Assembly: GCA_029251085.1 (NCBI GenBank)
Contig: JAQXDZ010000146.1
Coordinates: forward strand, 1 to 64,000
DNA from: Mariniblastus sp.
GTDB taxonomy: Bacteria; Planctomycetota; Planctomycetia; Pirellulales; Pirellulaceae
Direction: 5' to 3'
DNA: 64,000 nt
How positions within the stretch are numbered: position 1 is the first letter of the stretch; each line of letters starts with the position of its first letter. The notes under the pieces are model-generated. The model was not told where the DNA came from. It searched no databases and saw only the letters and a list, made by a program, of their open reading frames with translations. Of the stretch, positions 8,236 through 16,813 are shown one piece after another. A program made the translations under genes and the position numbers.

Positions 8236-8643
8236 ATGATCCATGAAACAAATTATTCGATTCGCACTTTTCACACGGACGGATTTGGTCACGTCAACAA
8301 CAGTCGGCACTTAGAGCTTCTGGAAGAGGCGCGGTGGCAATACGCTGAGTCAATTGGCTTGGTCTCAAAACTCGCCGAACGGAATCTGGGGTTTATCATC
8401 GTAGATCTGCGAATCCGATTTCGAATCCCTGTTTTCGAAGGTGAGCAGGTAAAGGTAACGACCTGTCTGAAAACACTTGGGTCGGCCAGTGGCGAGGTCG
8501 AACAGTTGATGTACAAGAACGATGAATCGAAAGTTGCCCTTAAATCGCTATTCCATTTCGTTCTGATCGATCGTGACAGCGGCGATTCAATTCCAATCGA
8601 TGGCGGAATTAGAGAACTGTTGACCGGAGTGATTGAGCTTTGA
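8236..8643 (+). CDS. acyl-CoA thioesterase, YbgC/FadM-type hot-dog fold
   Basis: A 135-residue single hot-dog domain. Near the N-terminus it carries HTDGFGHVNNSRHLELLEEAR (residues 13-33, with Asp15, Gly18-His19-Val20-Asn21-Asn22), the signature of 4HBT thioesterases, where the Asp is the catalytic residue and the Glu-Ala-Arg end lies on the central helix. Such enzymes hydrolyse acyl-CoA or acyl-ACP thioesters in the cytoplasm; chain-length preference cannot be read here. The length matches the family (about 130-140). The ATG overlaps the end of an AT-rich region with GCAGGATG, so the AGGA is very close to the start. Single gene, convergent with the J-like protein gene. Confidence 0.9.
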   Translation: MIHETNYSIRTFHTDGFGHVNNSRHLELLEEARWQYAESIGLVSKLAERNLGFIIVDLRIRFRIPVFEGEQVKVTTCLKTLGSASGEVEQLMYKNDESKVALKSLFHFVLIDRDSGDSIPIDGGIRELLTGVIEL

Positions 8644-8695
8644 TTTTGATTGCGAATACTGGGTGGACTTAGCAGGAGCAGCAGAACAGCGCGGC

Positions 8696-8725
8696 GAATT
8701 CGATGTTACTGAATCCGATGTTACT
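8696..8725. repeat. 15-bp tandem duplication between two convergent genes
   Basis: GAATTCGATGTTACT at 8696-8710 is followed directly by GAATCCGATGTTACT at 8711-8725, one mismatch. It lies at the end of the minus-strand gene 8721-10157 and is one of several such spacer duplications in the window. Confidence 0.85.
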
Positions 8726-10157
8726 TTAATGTTTTTAGTTCGACCTTGTGGATCCAGATTTCACTTAAAGAGGTTCTGGGCTTTTTATTCTGCGAATTGC
8801 CTTTTCGTGGTCCCGTGGTAGACATTGAAACCTGTGAAGATCGCCAGTTTTGAAAGCTGGGTTTGAGATTTTTCTTTGTGCCAATTGGTTTTGCAGATGT
8901 TTGGCCTTCTTTGAATGGATAAACTTTAAAGGTGCAGTTGTCTTGTTTAGGGGCTCCTTCAAGTTCAATTCTCACGAATCCTGGGTCTTTGCTGCTGGCG
9001 ATGATTGATTGCTCATTTCCTGCAACAGAGAATTTCGTACTCTTGCCTGATTTTTTTAAATGAATTGAATAATACCCCAATTGTTTATCGGCATGATCAC
9101 GTTTCCAGTAGTCTGAGTCCCGAGAGGGGCTCACTTGAAAGCGATAAGAACCGCTGATTAATCTCGCGATGACTGTTAATTGCCAGCCGCTATCGTACAG
9201 TCGATCGAAGTCACTCGCTGAAATGGTTTTGCGAAAGTCAATTCCATCAAACTCTTTATCTCCGGTCTTCCAAGCGATGACCTTTGAGTTTTCCGCAGGC
9301 ACCGGATCGCTGAAGTCGGAAGCGTGCCGATCATAAACCCAGTTCTGTTTTTCTGGGCTAATTGCCGTGGAGAGATTGGCGTCGATACCATCAACCATGG
9401 TTGGGTCGGCGTAATAGCTGGCGATTAGGCTACCGTTGGAGGTTGGTGAAATGAGTTTTTGAGACGAAGTGTTTTTGAGGTCCTCACCCTCGGTCGATTT
9501 CTCCGGCGGCGTTTGGTTGAGGTTTAAGGGGTCGCCAAGTAATTCGTCCTCGTGGATCGTCTCAATTACGTTAGTGCGTCCGTAGTTAAGTTTGTCAAAG
9601 TCCTCACGCAGTTGTGGCGTCACAAAAATGTAGACACCAATCAGAACTCCGATCCCCATCAGTAGTGGGATGACCATTGCGACCAATGGGAAGACCCATT
9701 GCTTTTTTCGTTTACTAATTCGAGGGATTGGGTTTTCACCCGACTTATGTTTTTTTGATTCGCTGCCCGTGGAAATTGCCAGGTGAATTGGCGGCTCGGA
9801 AGGCTCATTTTTCTTTGCGGATACTTCGGATGCGGACAGGCGTTCTATTCGGCTGACTGCAGAATCGAATCCAGCGATCTGTTTTTTCAGCTGGAGATCA
9901 TATTTGGCTCGTTTTCGTCGATCGAGCAGGCAAATTCTAGCCGCTGAGATTTCATTTAAAATCTTCTGGGACAGTTCCACCTGATCGCTTCCGGTCGCGA
10001 TATCCTGAAGTAACTCGATGCGTTGAACGGAGTGCTGATCGATCAGCTTTTCTGAACTTTCGAAGCGTGTTAATCCCAGCAGTGCATAATGATCCAATGG
10101 GCGTTCAGTACTCTGAATTCCCAGCCATGTTAAGTAAGGATCAAATTCAATGGGCAT
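8721..10157 (-). CDS. membrane protein with degenerate J-like N-terminal domain
   Basis: 478 residues. Residues 5-92 form the J-like domain often seen at the N-terminus of planctomycete proteins: DPYLTWLGI (6-14), HYALLGLTRFES (23-34), a helix with LSQKILNEISAARICLLD (62-79) and AKYDLQL (84-90). The HPD tripeptide that activates Hsp70 in true J proteins is absent. A basic, Ser/Lys-rich linker leads to one membrane segment (about 154-180), then a large extracytoplasmic region to 478 that is probably beta-rich (about 230-400, with SLIASYYADP and SGSYRFQVSPSRDSDYW) and unrecognised. The gene follows an Hsp70 gene on the same strand with a 74-base gap, so the two are probably cotranscribed and may work together. 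The start has no Shine-Dalgarno sequence. Confidence 0.8.
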   Translation of the reverse strand: MPIEFDPYLTWLGIQSTERPLDHYALLGLTRFESSEKLIDQHSVQRIELLQDIATGSDQVELSQKILNEISAARICLLDRRKRAKYDLQLKKQIAGFDSAVSRIERLSASEVSAKKNEPSEPPIHLAISTGSESKKHKSGENPIPRISKRKKQWVFPLVAMVIPLLMGIGVLIGVYIFVTPQLREDFDKLNYGRTNVIETIHEDELLGDPLNLNQTPPEKSTEGEDLKNTSSQKLISPTSNGSLIASYYADPTMVDGIDANLSTAISPEKQNWVYDRHASDFSDPVPAENSKVIAWKTGDKEFDGIDFRKTISASDFDRLYDSGWQLTVIARLISGSYRFQVSPSRDSDYWKRDHADKQLGYYSIHLKKSGKSTKFSVAGNEQSIIASSKDPGFVRIELEGAPKQDNCTFKVYPFKEGQTSAKPIGTKKNLKPSFQNWRSSQVSMSTTGPRKGNSQNKKPRTSLSEIWIHKVELKTLK

Positions 10158-10180
10158 ATGATCAGTGGGTATATGATTAT
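10151..10180. repeat. imperfect 15-bp tandem duplication at a gene start
   Basis: TGGGCATATGATCAG (10151-10165) is followed by TGGGTATATGATTAT (10166-10180). The first copy contains the start codon of the J-like protein gene (CAT at 10155-10157 on the plus strand). Confidence 0.7.
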
Positions 10181-10231
10181 TTGTCAGAGATGGGCGAAGT
10201 GGCTTGAGTTCTTACAGCTTGCGGAGAGTCA

Positions 10232-12142
10232 CTAGTCAACGTCTAAATCGGAAAGGAAGTCGTCTAACTCGGACCCTTCGGCGGAAGAATTACTGGTATC
10301 GTTGAGGAAATCTAGTGCCGATTCTCCGGGGGCGGAGGTCGGTGATTTTTCTTCAAATACAAACATTTCTTCATCTGATGGAATGTCGAGTTTACGATTA
10401 GTTTTTTGCTTTGTGACTTTTATTGCTGGGATAGTCGGTTTCTCGGGGGCAGTCTCGAGATTAGTTAAGCGAATCGCGGGGACAATAGCGGCTTTCGCTA
10501 GTGGTGGTTTCTGATTGTTGAGTTGTGTCGCGGTTGCGACGGTTGGAGCAGCAAGGGGTGGAGGTGCGGTTGCTGAATTGTCATTCTCAGAAGATTCCTG
10601 GAAATCGAGTAAGTCAGCATCCGAGGCGAGTTTTTCTTTCCATGAGAGAATGTCTGCACGAGTCATGCCATCGGCACGGTTAATGGCCGTGTCAGCGCTA
10701 ATGTTGAGAGCGGGTATTTCCGCGACGACGTCGATTCTTCCCGAGCTAAGGTAATTAAAAGAAACGACAATTTCGGTTCCTTTTTTAATGTCGGGAGGCA
10801 AGTCCTGGACGATGCATTTACCAATCATTGTGGCCCCCTGCCCTGTGTCGGTTCCTCCCTCAATCACTCTTACGATGATTTGCGTTTGGCCATCTTTTGC
10901 CGTTCGGAATTTCCGGGAGGCTTTTGTGGGAAGGCTGTGATTTCGCGGGATGACTATTTTTCTTCTTTGCGTTTGGGTTTTTGAGTCAATTCCTAAAACA
11001 CCAAGATCGTGGGAGTTGACATTTTTAATTGAAATACCGGTGCCGGCGTCCTGTCCGTATTTAAGAAGGATGTCTGCATAAATTGCCGCACCATGGGCAA
11101 CACATTCATCTGGAGACAGAGTGCGATCGACTTTTAAGCCAGAAATTTTTTCAAGCATTTTCGCGACCATGGGCATTCGAGTAGAGCCCCCCACGAGTAA
11201 GAGTTTGGTCACTGCCGACCAATCTGTTTTTGCATCGCGAAGCAAACGTTCAGTCGTGAGTTTTGTGCGTTCGAGCAGGTCTCGGGTTAAGTCTTCAAAT
11301 TCCGCTCTGGTTACTTCGATTTTATAGCGTTCACCGTTGTGCTCAATCCGAATGATTGTTTGCGAGCGAGCCGACAGTGAGGCTTTGGCTCGAATGCACT
11401 GGTTCATCAACTTTTCTTTAAGCGAGTTATCATCTTCAAAGGATATTTGATGCTTCGTTTCAAATTCCTTCATTGCAAAGTCAAGAATCCGATGATCCCA
11501 GTCAATTCCGCCGAGATAGACATCGCCGGCTGTGCCGATGGTGTTGAAATGGGAGTTTTTGATTTCCATTAAGGTGACATCAAATGTTCCTCCACCAAGG
11601 TCGTAGACCAAGACTCGCTCGACCTCTTTCGCGGCCCCTTGGGCATTCAGGAAACCTTGTTGCACACCGTAGGCCAATGCCGCAGCGGTTGGCTCGTTGA
11701 TGATGTCAATTACGTCAATCCCCGCAAGTTCACCAGCATCCTGTGTGGCTTTGCGGCGTGGTTCATTAAAGTAGGCGGGCACAGTAATCACTGCTTTTTG
11801 AAATTCACCTAGCTTTAATTCGGCATCGCTTTTAAGACGATTCAAAATGAGGGATTGGATGACTTCGGGTGGAAGGAAGCAATCGCGGATTTTTTTGCGA
11901 TAGCGAGCACCCCCCATGTCTCGTTTAGCGTTTCTGGCAAGACGATCGGTGTCACTTTCACCAGCGATCGTCGCTTCGGTACCAACAATCACAGCGTCAT
12001 GGTCAAAAAAAACAGCACTTGGAGTTGTCAGTTCTCCTTCACTGTTGATTATCGTTAGGGGTCTGCCTTCACTATCGATATGAGCTACTGCTGAAAAAGT
12101 TGTCCCGAGGTCGATGCCGACGGATACTTCAGGTTTTTCCAT
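10232..12142 (-). CDS. Hsp70 family chaperone paralogue with disordered acidic tail
   Basis: 636 residues. The nucleotide-binding domain shows IDLGTTFSAVAHI (10-22), the second phosphate loop VYDLGGGTFDVTLME (near 186-200) and the adenosine motif LLVGGSTRMP (near 314-323), all typical of DnaK. A substrate-binding beta domain follows (about 380-500, with VNSHDLGVLGID). In DnaK a helical lid would come next; here it is replaced by a long low-complexity region rich in Ala, Pro, Thr and Lys (about 535-600) and a strongly acidic end (SELDDFLSDLDVD). It is therefore a divergent Hsp70, not the housekeeping DnaK, and no grpE or dnaJ is next to it. It is upstream of the membrane J-like gene, and a second Hsp70 lies at 16814-18373. 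Confidence 0.9.
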   Translation of the reverse strand: MEKPEVSVGIDLGTTFSAVAHIDSEGRPLTIINSEGELTTPSAVFFDHDAVIVGTEATIAGESDTDRLARNAKRDMGGARYRKKIRDCFLPPEVIQSLILNRLKSDAELKLGEFQKAVITVPAYFNEPRRKATQDAGELAGIDVIDIINEPTAAALAYGVQQGFLNAQGAAKEVERVLVYDLGGGTFDVTLMEIKNSHFNTIGTAGDVYLGGIDWDHRILDFAMKEFETKHQISFEDDNSLKEKLMNQCIRAKASLSARSQTIIRIEHNGERYKIEVTRAEFEDLTRDLLERTKLTTERLLRDAKTDWSAVTKLLLVGGSTRMPMVAKMLEKISGLKVDRTLSPDECVAHGAAIYADILLKYGQDAGTGISIKNVNSHDLGVLGIDSKTQTQRRKIVIPRNHSLPTKASRKFRTAKDGQTQIIVRVIEGGTDTGQGATMIGKCIVQDLPPDIKKGTEIVVSFNYLSSGRIDVVAEIPALNISADTAINRADGMTRADILSWKEKLASDADLLDFQESSENDNSATAPPPLAAPTVATATQLNNQKPPLAKAAIVPAIRLTNLETAPEKPTIPAIKVTKQKTNRKLDIPSDEEMFVFEEKSPTSAPGESALDFLNDTSNSSAEGSELDDFLSDLDVD

Positions 12143-12544
12143 AACTGCTTGTTTAGTGAAGGTTTGTTGGCCTGGTGAGAGCGTTCATTGTAGACCCAAA
12201 AATTACAGATTCAAAGTAAAGTGTTGTACTTTATCTTGCGCATGATGCTGAACTGTAGAAAATAGGCTGAGTTTCCTACGGAAGGTCGGATTGAAGGGAA
12301 TCCCCGATGCAATTTTTAGGTGTTTCGCTGAAGCGTGGTACGATTCGGTTGGTTTTTTTGAAAACGGGTGCTGCCGGTGGGAGTCGGAAAGTTCCATTGC
12401 AATGATGAAAAAAAGCTGCAAATCAGTATCCTCGCAAATGATGTGTTTGGGTCTAATGCGGTCGGTTAGCATCAGTTCGGTTGGCTAGTGCTTTCCAATT
12501 TCAGTGCAGCTTAATTGACTTGAGATTTCCGGAGGGTCTGCGAA
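12143..12544. other. spacer, about 400 bases, between divergent genes
   Basis: This region separates the leftward Hsp70 gene from the rightward DUF502 gene and should hold both promoters. Short frames of 65-89 codons exist on both strands but without ribosome binding sites or recognisable products. GGAGG at 12531-12535 precedes the TTG start at 12545. No clear hairpin or repeat was seen. Confidence 0.5.
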
Positions 12545-13228
12545 TTGGGTGACATTCGAACAATACGAAATCGGATTATCGCTGGATTATTTGTTTTAAT
12601 GCCACTGTTTATCACGTTTGCGATTATCAAATGGCTTTACGACACGCTTTATTCCATTGCGTTGGGGCCGATTTCAAGCCATTTAAAATCTCGTTGGTTA
12701 CCGGGCGAAAATGAGACGTCATTTCTGCTTGACTCTCTATTCTCTTTAGCAGCATTCATCTTGATACTTGCCTTCTTGTTCGTTGCGGGAATGTTCTTTC
12801 GGTCTCGTATTCACCGTTCGATTGATTGGGTTTTGCTCAATGTTCCCGGAGTCAGATCTGTTTACTCCGCGGTAAATAATGTTTTCCAGGCGATCTCAAG
12901 TTCGCAAAATAGTTCTGAGAAATTCAAGCGAGTTGTTTTGGTCGAGTTTCCCCATCCGGGGATGAAAGCGCCGGCATTTGTGACCGGGGAAAGCACCGAT
13001 GTTAACACGGGGCGTACTATCCTGTGTGTCTATGTGCCGACCACGCCAGTGCCAACTTCAGGCTATATGTTGATGGTTGAGCAAGAAGACGTGGTCGAAC
13101 TAAATTGGGATCTAGAGGAGACGCTGCAAGCGATTGTATCGGGGGGCATCACTGTTCCGGAAACCGTGACCTACCAAACGGAAGTTAAGCAACCGTCGCT
13201 GTCTAATGGAATTAGATCGGATGAGTAA
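12545..13228 (+). CDS. DUF502 family membrane protein
   Basis: 227 residues. Two hydrophobic segments (about 9-30 and 58-83) flank a loop with GPISSHLKSRWLPGENET, and the motif NVPGVRSVYSAVNNVFQAI (near 98-116) is characteristic of DUF502, a family of small bacterial and plant membrane proteins of unknown function. The soluble C-terminal half is beta-rich with FPHPGMKAPAFVTGE and PTTPVPTSGYMLMV, also typical. The start is a TTG at 12545 with GGAGG nine bases upstream; no ATG lies at a better place. The end overlaps the start of astB by 8 bases, so the two are probably translated together, although no functional link is known. Confidence 0.9.
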   Translation: MGDIRTIRNRIIAGLFVLMPLFITFAIIKWLYDTLYSIALGPISSHLKSRWLPGENETSFLLDSLFSLAAFILILAFLFVAGMFFRSRIHRSIDWVLLNVPGVRSVYSAVNNVFQAISSSQNSSEKFKRVVLVEFPHPGMKAPAFVTGESTDVNTGRTILCVYVPTTPVPTSGYMLMVEQEDVVELNWDLEETLQAIVSGGITVPETVTYQTEVKQPSLSNGIRSDE

Positions 13229-14567
13229 TCAGGAGTATTTTTTCGATGGATTAATTGGTCCCACGCATAATTATGCTGGGCTCTCGTTTGGCAACATTGC
13301 GTCTAAGTTGCACGGTCACGAGGTAGCCAATCCAAAGGCGGCCGCGCTTCAGGGGCTCGCGAAAATGAAACGCGTGGCTGATTTGACAGGTCGGCAGTGC
13401 CTTCTTCCACCGCTTCGCCGCCCGCGTTTAGAGTTCCTCCGATCACTTGGCTTTAAAGGTTCGAATGCTGAGGTAATCGACCAAGCGTATCGATGCCGCC
13501 CTGAACTATTGGCGATTTGCTATTCAGCCTCTAGTATGTGGACAGCCAATGCCGCGACAGTTTCGCCCTCCGCCGATTGCGGTGACGGAAGACTTCATTT
13601 CACACCTGCTAACTTACAGAGCACGCTTCATCGATCGATGGAAGCTAAATCGACGGCGCGTAATTTGAGGGCAATATTCAACTCCGAAGAACTGTTTTGC
13701 GTTCATCCCCCCCTTCCAGCTCAAGGGTTGTTTGCCGATGAAGGGGCTGCAAATCACACTCGTTTTGTCGGTGCAGGACAGAGTGTCGGGCTTGAGTTTT
13801 TTGTATTCGGGATGCCGTCAGGCAGTCCCGGGGCGGTGCCTCGCAAGTTTCCCGCCAGACAAACCCAGCTGGCGAGTGAAGCCGTTGCTCGCCGGCACCA
13901 GCTGCAATCTGATCGAGTTTGTTTCGGACAGCAAAATCCAGAAGTCATCGATGCGGGGGTTTTTCACAATGATGTGATTGCAGTTGGGCACGAAGATGTT
14001 TTACTATGCCATAGTCAGGCGTTTCTCAATCAACCGGAATTACTCAATCGCTTGAGTCTGCAATTTGAAAATTTAAGCGGGAGTTCACTGCGGGTTATCG
14101 AATTTTCCGAGTCTGAGTTGCCATTGCAAGATGCCGTTTCGAGTTATTTATTCAACAGCCAGTTGGTCACTCGAAAAGATGGTGGCATCACTTTGATTTG
14201 CCCCGTTGAGTGCGAGGAGAATCGAGCCGCAAAAGAGTGTATTGCAAAAGTCGTGGAGGGTAGGAATAGGATCGACGATGTTGTTTTTCTAGACTTGCGA
14301 CAATCAATGAATAATGGGGGTGGGCCGGCTTGCCTCCGTTTGAGAGTGGTTCTTGACGCTCGCCAGCAGGAGGCGATGCACGCCGGAGTGATTCTGACCG
14401 AGTCGCTTTACGGCAAGTTGACCGAGTGGGTTGGTCGCCATTATCGAGAAAGTCTATCACAGGAAGATCTTCGAGACCCTGGTTTGGTAGGTGAGACATG
14501 GGAAGCGATGGAGGAATTGTCAAAGATTCTTGATTTGCCTTCACAAGTTTTGCTGAATCAGCCGTGA
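13221..14567 (+). CDS. astB: N-succinylarginine dihydrolase
   Basis: 448 residues, against 447 in Escherichia coli. AstB converts N2-succinylarginine to N2-succinylornithine, two ammonia and CO2, in the arginine succinyltransferase pathway. The N-terminus FFDGLIGPTHNYAGLSFGN is characteristic, and the catalytic Glu174 (DEGAANH), His249 (VFHNDVI) and Cys371 (NGGGPACLRLR) are all present at the expected places (Glu174, His248, Cys365 in E. coli). The start is set at ATG 13221, since it gives the family N-terminus; an ATG at 13206 would add five residues. It overlaps the DUF502 gene by 8 bases. The other ast genes are not in the window, so whether a full pathway exists is unknown. A solute symporter follows. 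Confidence 0.92.
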   Translation: MSNQEYFFDGLIGPTHNYAGLSFGNIASKLHGHEVANPKAAALQGLAKMKRVADLTGRQCLLPPLRRPRLEFLRSLGFKGSNAEVIDQAYRCRPELLAICYSASSMWTANAATVSPSADCGDGRLHFTPANLQSTLHRSMEAKSTARNLRAIFNSEELFCVHPPLPAQGLFADEGAANHTRFVGAGQSVGLEFFVFGMPSGSPGAVPRKFPARQTQLASEAVARRHQLQSDRVCFGQQNPEVIDAGVFHNDVIAVGHEDVLLCHSQAFLNQPELLNRLSLQFENLSGSSLRVIEFSESELPLQDAVSSYLFNSQLVTRKDGGITLICPVECEENRAAKECIAKVVEGRNRIDDVVFLDLRQSMNNGGGPACLRLRVVLDARQQEAMHAGVILTESLYGKLTEWVGRHYRESLSQEDLRDPGLVGETWEAMEELSKILDLPSQVLLNQP

Positions 14568-14671
14568 CGATTTGACTCTGCCCTGCTTATACGTGAAGCT
14601 ATTCCAGATTAACCGTGCATGAATTTATTTGTAATTCTTGTTTCCCAATGTTTTGAAATGAAGTCGTCCCT

Positions 14672-14971
14672 ATGAATTCCAAGCCCAGCAATTCCTATTC
14701 GGATAATGGCAGGCAAAACGTTTACTGGACCAAAAGCCTTCAGATTGTGTTGTTTATCCTCACCATCTGGTTTGTCATTTCGCTCGGTTGCGGTGTGCTG
14801 TTTCGAGAGAAGTTGGATGCTTTGTTACCGCCAATGGGAGGTGCCCCGTTTGGGTTTTGGATGGCTCAGCAAGGGGCAATTATTGGATTTTTGCTCCTGC
14901 TGTTTCTCTATATGATCTTGATGAACTCTCTTGATCGCAAGTCTGGTTTTGATCAGGAGGATGAAGAATGA
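14672..14971 (+). CDS. DUF4212 small subunit of a sodium/solute symporter
   Basis: A 99-residue protein with two membrane segments (about 22-45 and 66-88) and the motif [15 protein letters not shown] between them, typical of DUF4212, the small protein encoded ahead of VC_2705-type sodium/solute symporters. Its stop overlaps the start of the symporter gene (ATGA, 14968-14971), so the two are translationally coupled. It presumably forms part of, or helps assemble, the transporter in the inner membrane. Confidence 0.92.
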   Translation: MNSKPSNSYSDNGRQNVYWTKSLQIVLFILTIWFVISLGCGVLFREKLDALLPPMGGAPFGFWMAQQGAIIGFLLLLFLYMILMNSLDRKSGFDQEDEE

Positions 14972-16749
14972 GCCAGGATTTATGGAATTACATTTTTATT
15001 GGTGGTTCTTTTGCCCTTTATATTGGAATCGCTGTTCGCTCTCGCGCGGCTACGACTAAGGAATATTATGTAGCCAGTGGTGGCGTCTCCCCTTTTGCGA
15101 ATGGAATGGCCACGGCAGCAGATTGGATGTCGGCAGCGACTTTTATTTCGATGGCGGGAATTATTGCAGCCAGCGGCTACGATGCCTCTCGATTTCTGAT
15201 GGGTTGGACTGGAGGGTTCGTTCTCCTGACGACACTGATTGTGCCCTACCTCCGCAAGTTTAACAAATTTACGGTAACGGATTTCTTAGGGGATCGGTTC
15301 TATTCGAATTTTGCGAGGGCGGTTGGCGTTGTTTGTGCAGTGTTTATTTGCATGACCTACATCATGGGGCAAATGCGCGGAGTCGGGCTCGTCTTTTCAA
15401 GACTGTTTGACATTGAAATATGGACTGGAGTGATCATCGGTGCGGGGATTGTATTCTTTTACGCCGGGCTCGGTGGAATGAAAGGAATCACATATACGCA
15501 GGTGGCTCAGTACTGCGTGATGGTGTTCGCTTATACGATTCCCGCGGTCTTCATTTCGATGGCATTGACTGGGAACGTGATCCCACAGTTTGGGTTGATC
15601 GGTAACTTTACGGAGGCGACCGGCGATACGGTGCCGTTATTGACTAAACTAAACCAGCTCAATACGGATCTTGGATTTCCTGATTACACCGTTGGGAAAT
15701 TAGGAACCTTGGACATGTTCTGTATCACCGCCGCGTTGATGTGCGGGACAGCTGGGTTGCCGCACGTGATTGTCAGATTTTTTACTGTTAAGTCAGTCAA
15801 GGCTGTGCGTAAATCGGCCTGCTGGACCCTGTTGTTTATCGCGGTGATTTATCTGACTGCACCTGCGATCGGAGCGTTTGCGAGAACGAATCTAATTTTG
15901 GAAGTCCAGGGAACCTCTTATGCTGAAGCTCCAGACTGGTTTAAGAGTTGGGAAGACCGAGGCCTTATCGCGTGGGTGGATAAGAATGGGGATGGCGTAA
16001 TGCAACATAAAGCTGGTTCAGTATTTGCCGGCAAAAATGAAAAGCCGAATTACGCGTTGGCTGCCGAACGAGCTGCCAACGAGCCTCGCTTAACGACCAA
16101 TAAATTGAGTGAAAATGCAAACGAAGTCTATTACGACCGAGATATTCTCGTAATGGCTAATCCGGAAATGGCGAAGTTGCCGATGTGGGTGATCGCGTTA
16201 GTGATGGCGGGTTGTGTTGCCGCAGCACTCTCGACAGCAGCGGGATTACTGTTGGTTTTATCAACTTCGATTTCGCACGACTTAATGAAAAAGATTGTAA
16301 ATCCCGGGATGAGTGATTCTCAGGAAGTGATTTGGGCGCGCTCGGCGTCGTTTGGATTCTTAGCGATCGCGGCCTATTTTGGGATCAACCCGCCTGCTGA
16401 GTTTGTCGCCAAAACGGTTGCGTTTGCGTTTGGATTAGCTGCGTCTTCGTTCTTTCCGACTATTTTAATGGGAGTCTTCTCCAAGCGAATGAATCGGGAG
16501 GGAGCGATTGCGGGCATGATCGCAGGAATCGGTTTGACGCTGGGATATATCATCTATTTCCAGTTCATTGTCGACCACCAAGATTATTGGTTCGGGATTT
16601 CGCCGGAAGGAATTGGGTTCATCGGAATGCTGGTCAATTTCTCTGTGGCAACGCTGGTCTCCTGCGTCACTCCACCTCCTCCGGCTTCGGTCGTCGAGAT
16701 GGTGGAAGAAATCCGCTTACCGCGAAAAGCAGGTTCGGCAACCCACTAA
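14968..16749 (+). CDS. sodium/solute symporter, SSS family, VC_2705 type
   Basis: 593 residues with about 13 membrane segments. The N-terminal half carries [30 protein letters not shown] (read as residues 37-66), the SSS signature region shared with acetate/propionate carriers of the ActP type, and [19 protein letters not shown] near 167-185. It should couple uptake of a small carboxylate or similar solute to sodium; the substrate is not certain. Between two membrane segments an extracytoplasmic loop (about 310-395) contains DKNGDGVMQ (337-345), an EF-hand-like calcium loop. It overlaps the DUF4212 gene by four bases. It converges with the second Hsp70 gene. Confidence 0.92.
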   Translation: MSQDLWNYIFIGGSFALYIGIAVRSRAATTKEYYVASGGVSPFANGMATAADWMSAATFISMAGIIAASGYDASRFLMGWTGGFVLLTTLIVPYLRKFNKFTVTDFLGDRFYSNFARAVGVVCAVFICMTYIMGQMRGVGLVFSRLFDIEIWTGVIIGAGIVFFYAGLGGMKGITYTQVAQYCVMVFAYTIPAVFISMALTGNVIPQFGLIGNFTEATGDTVPLLTKLNQLNTDLGFPDYTVGKLGTLDMFCITAALMCGTAGLPHVIVRFFTVKSVKAVRKSACWTLLFIAVIYLTAPAIGAFARTNLILEVQGTSYAEAPDWFKSWEDRGLIAWVDKNGDGVMQHKAGSVFAGKNEKPNYALAAERAANEPRLTTNKLSENANEVYYDRDILVMANPEMAKLPMWVIALVMAGCVAAALSTAAGLLLVLSTSISHDLMKKIVNPGMSDSQEVIWARSASFGFLAIAAYFGINPPAEFVAKTVAFAFGLAASSFFPTILMGVFSKRMNREGAIAGMIAGIGLTLGYIIYFQFIVDHQDYWFGISPEGIGFIGMLVNFSVATLVSCVTPPPPASVVEMVEEIRLPRKAGSATH

Positions 16750-16813
16750 GTCTGAGCTAAGAATTAATCGAATGCGAACCTTGAATCGCGGCGTTGATTC
16801 GTCGCGTTCTCGG

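Noticed and set aside
8027-8239. Plus-strand frame of 70 codons before the thioesterase gene
   Set aside because: It overlaps the promoter and first part of the opposite small unit, lacks a ribosome binding site and has no recognisable product.
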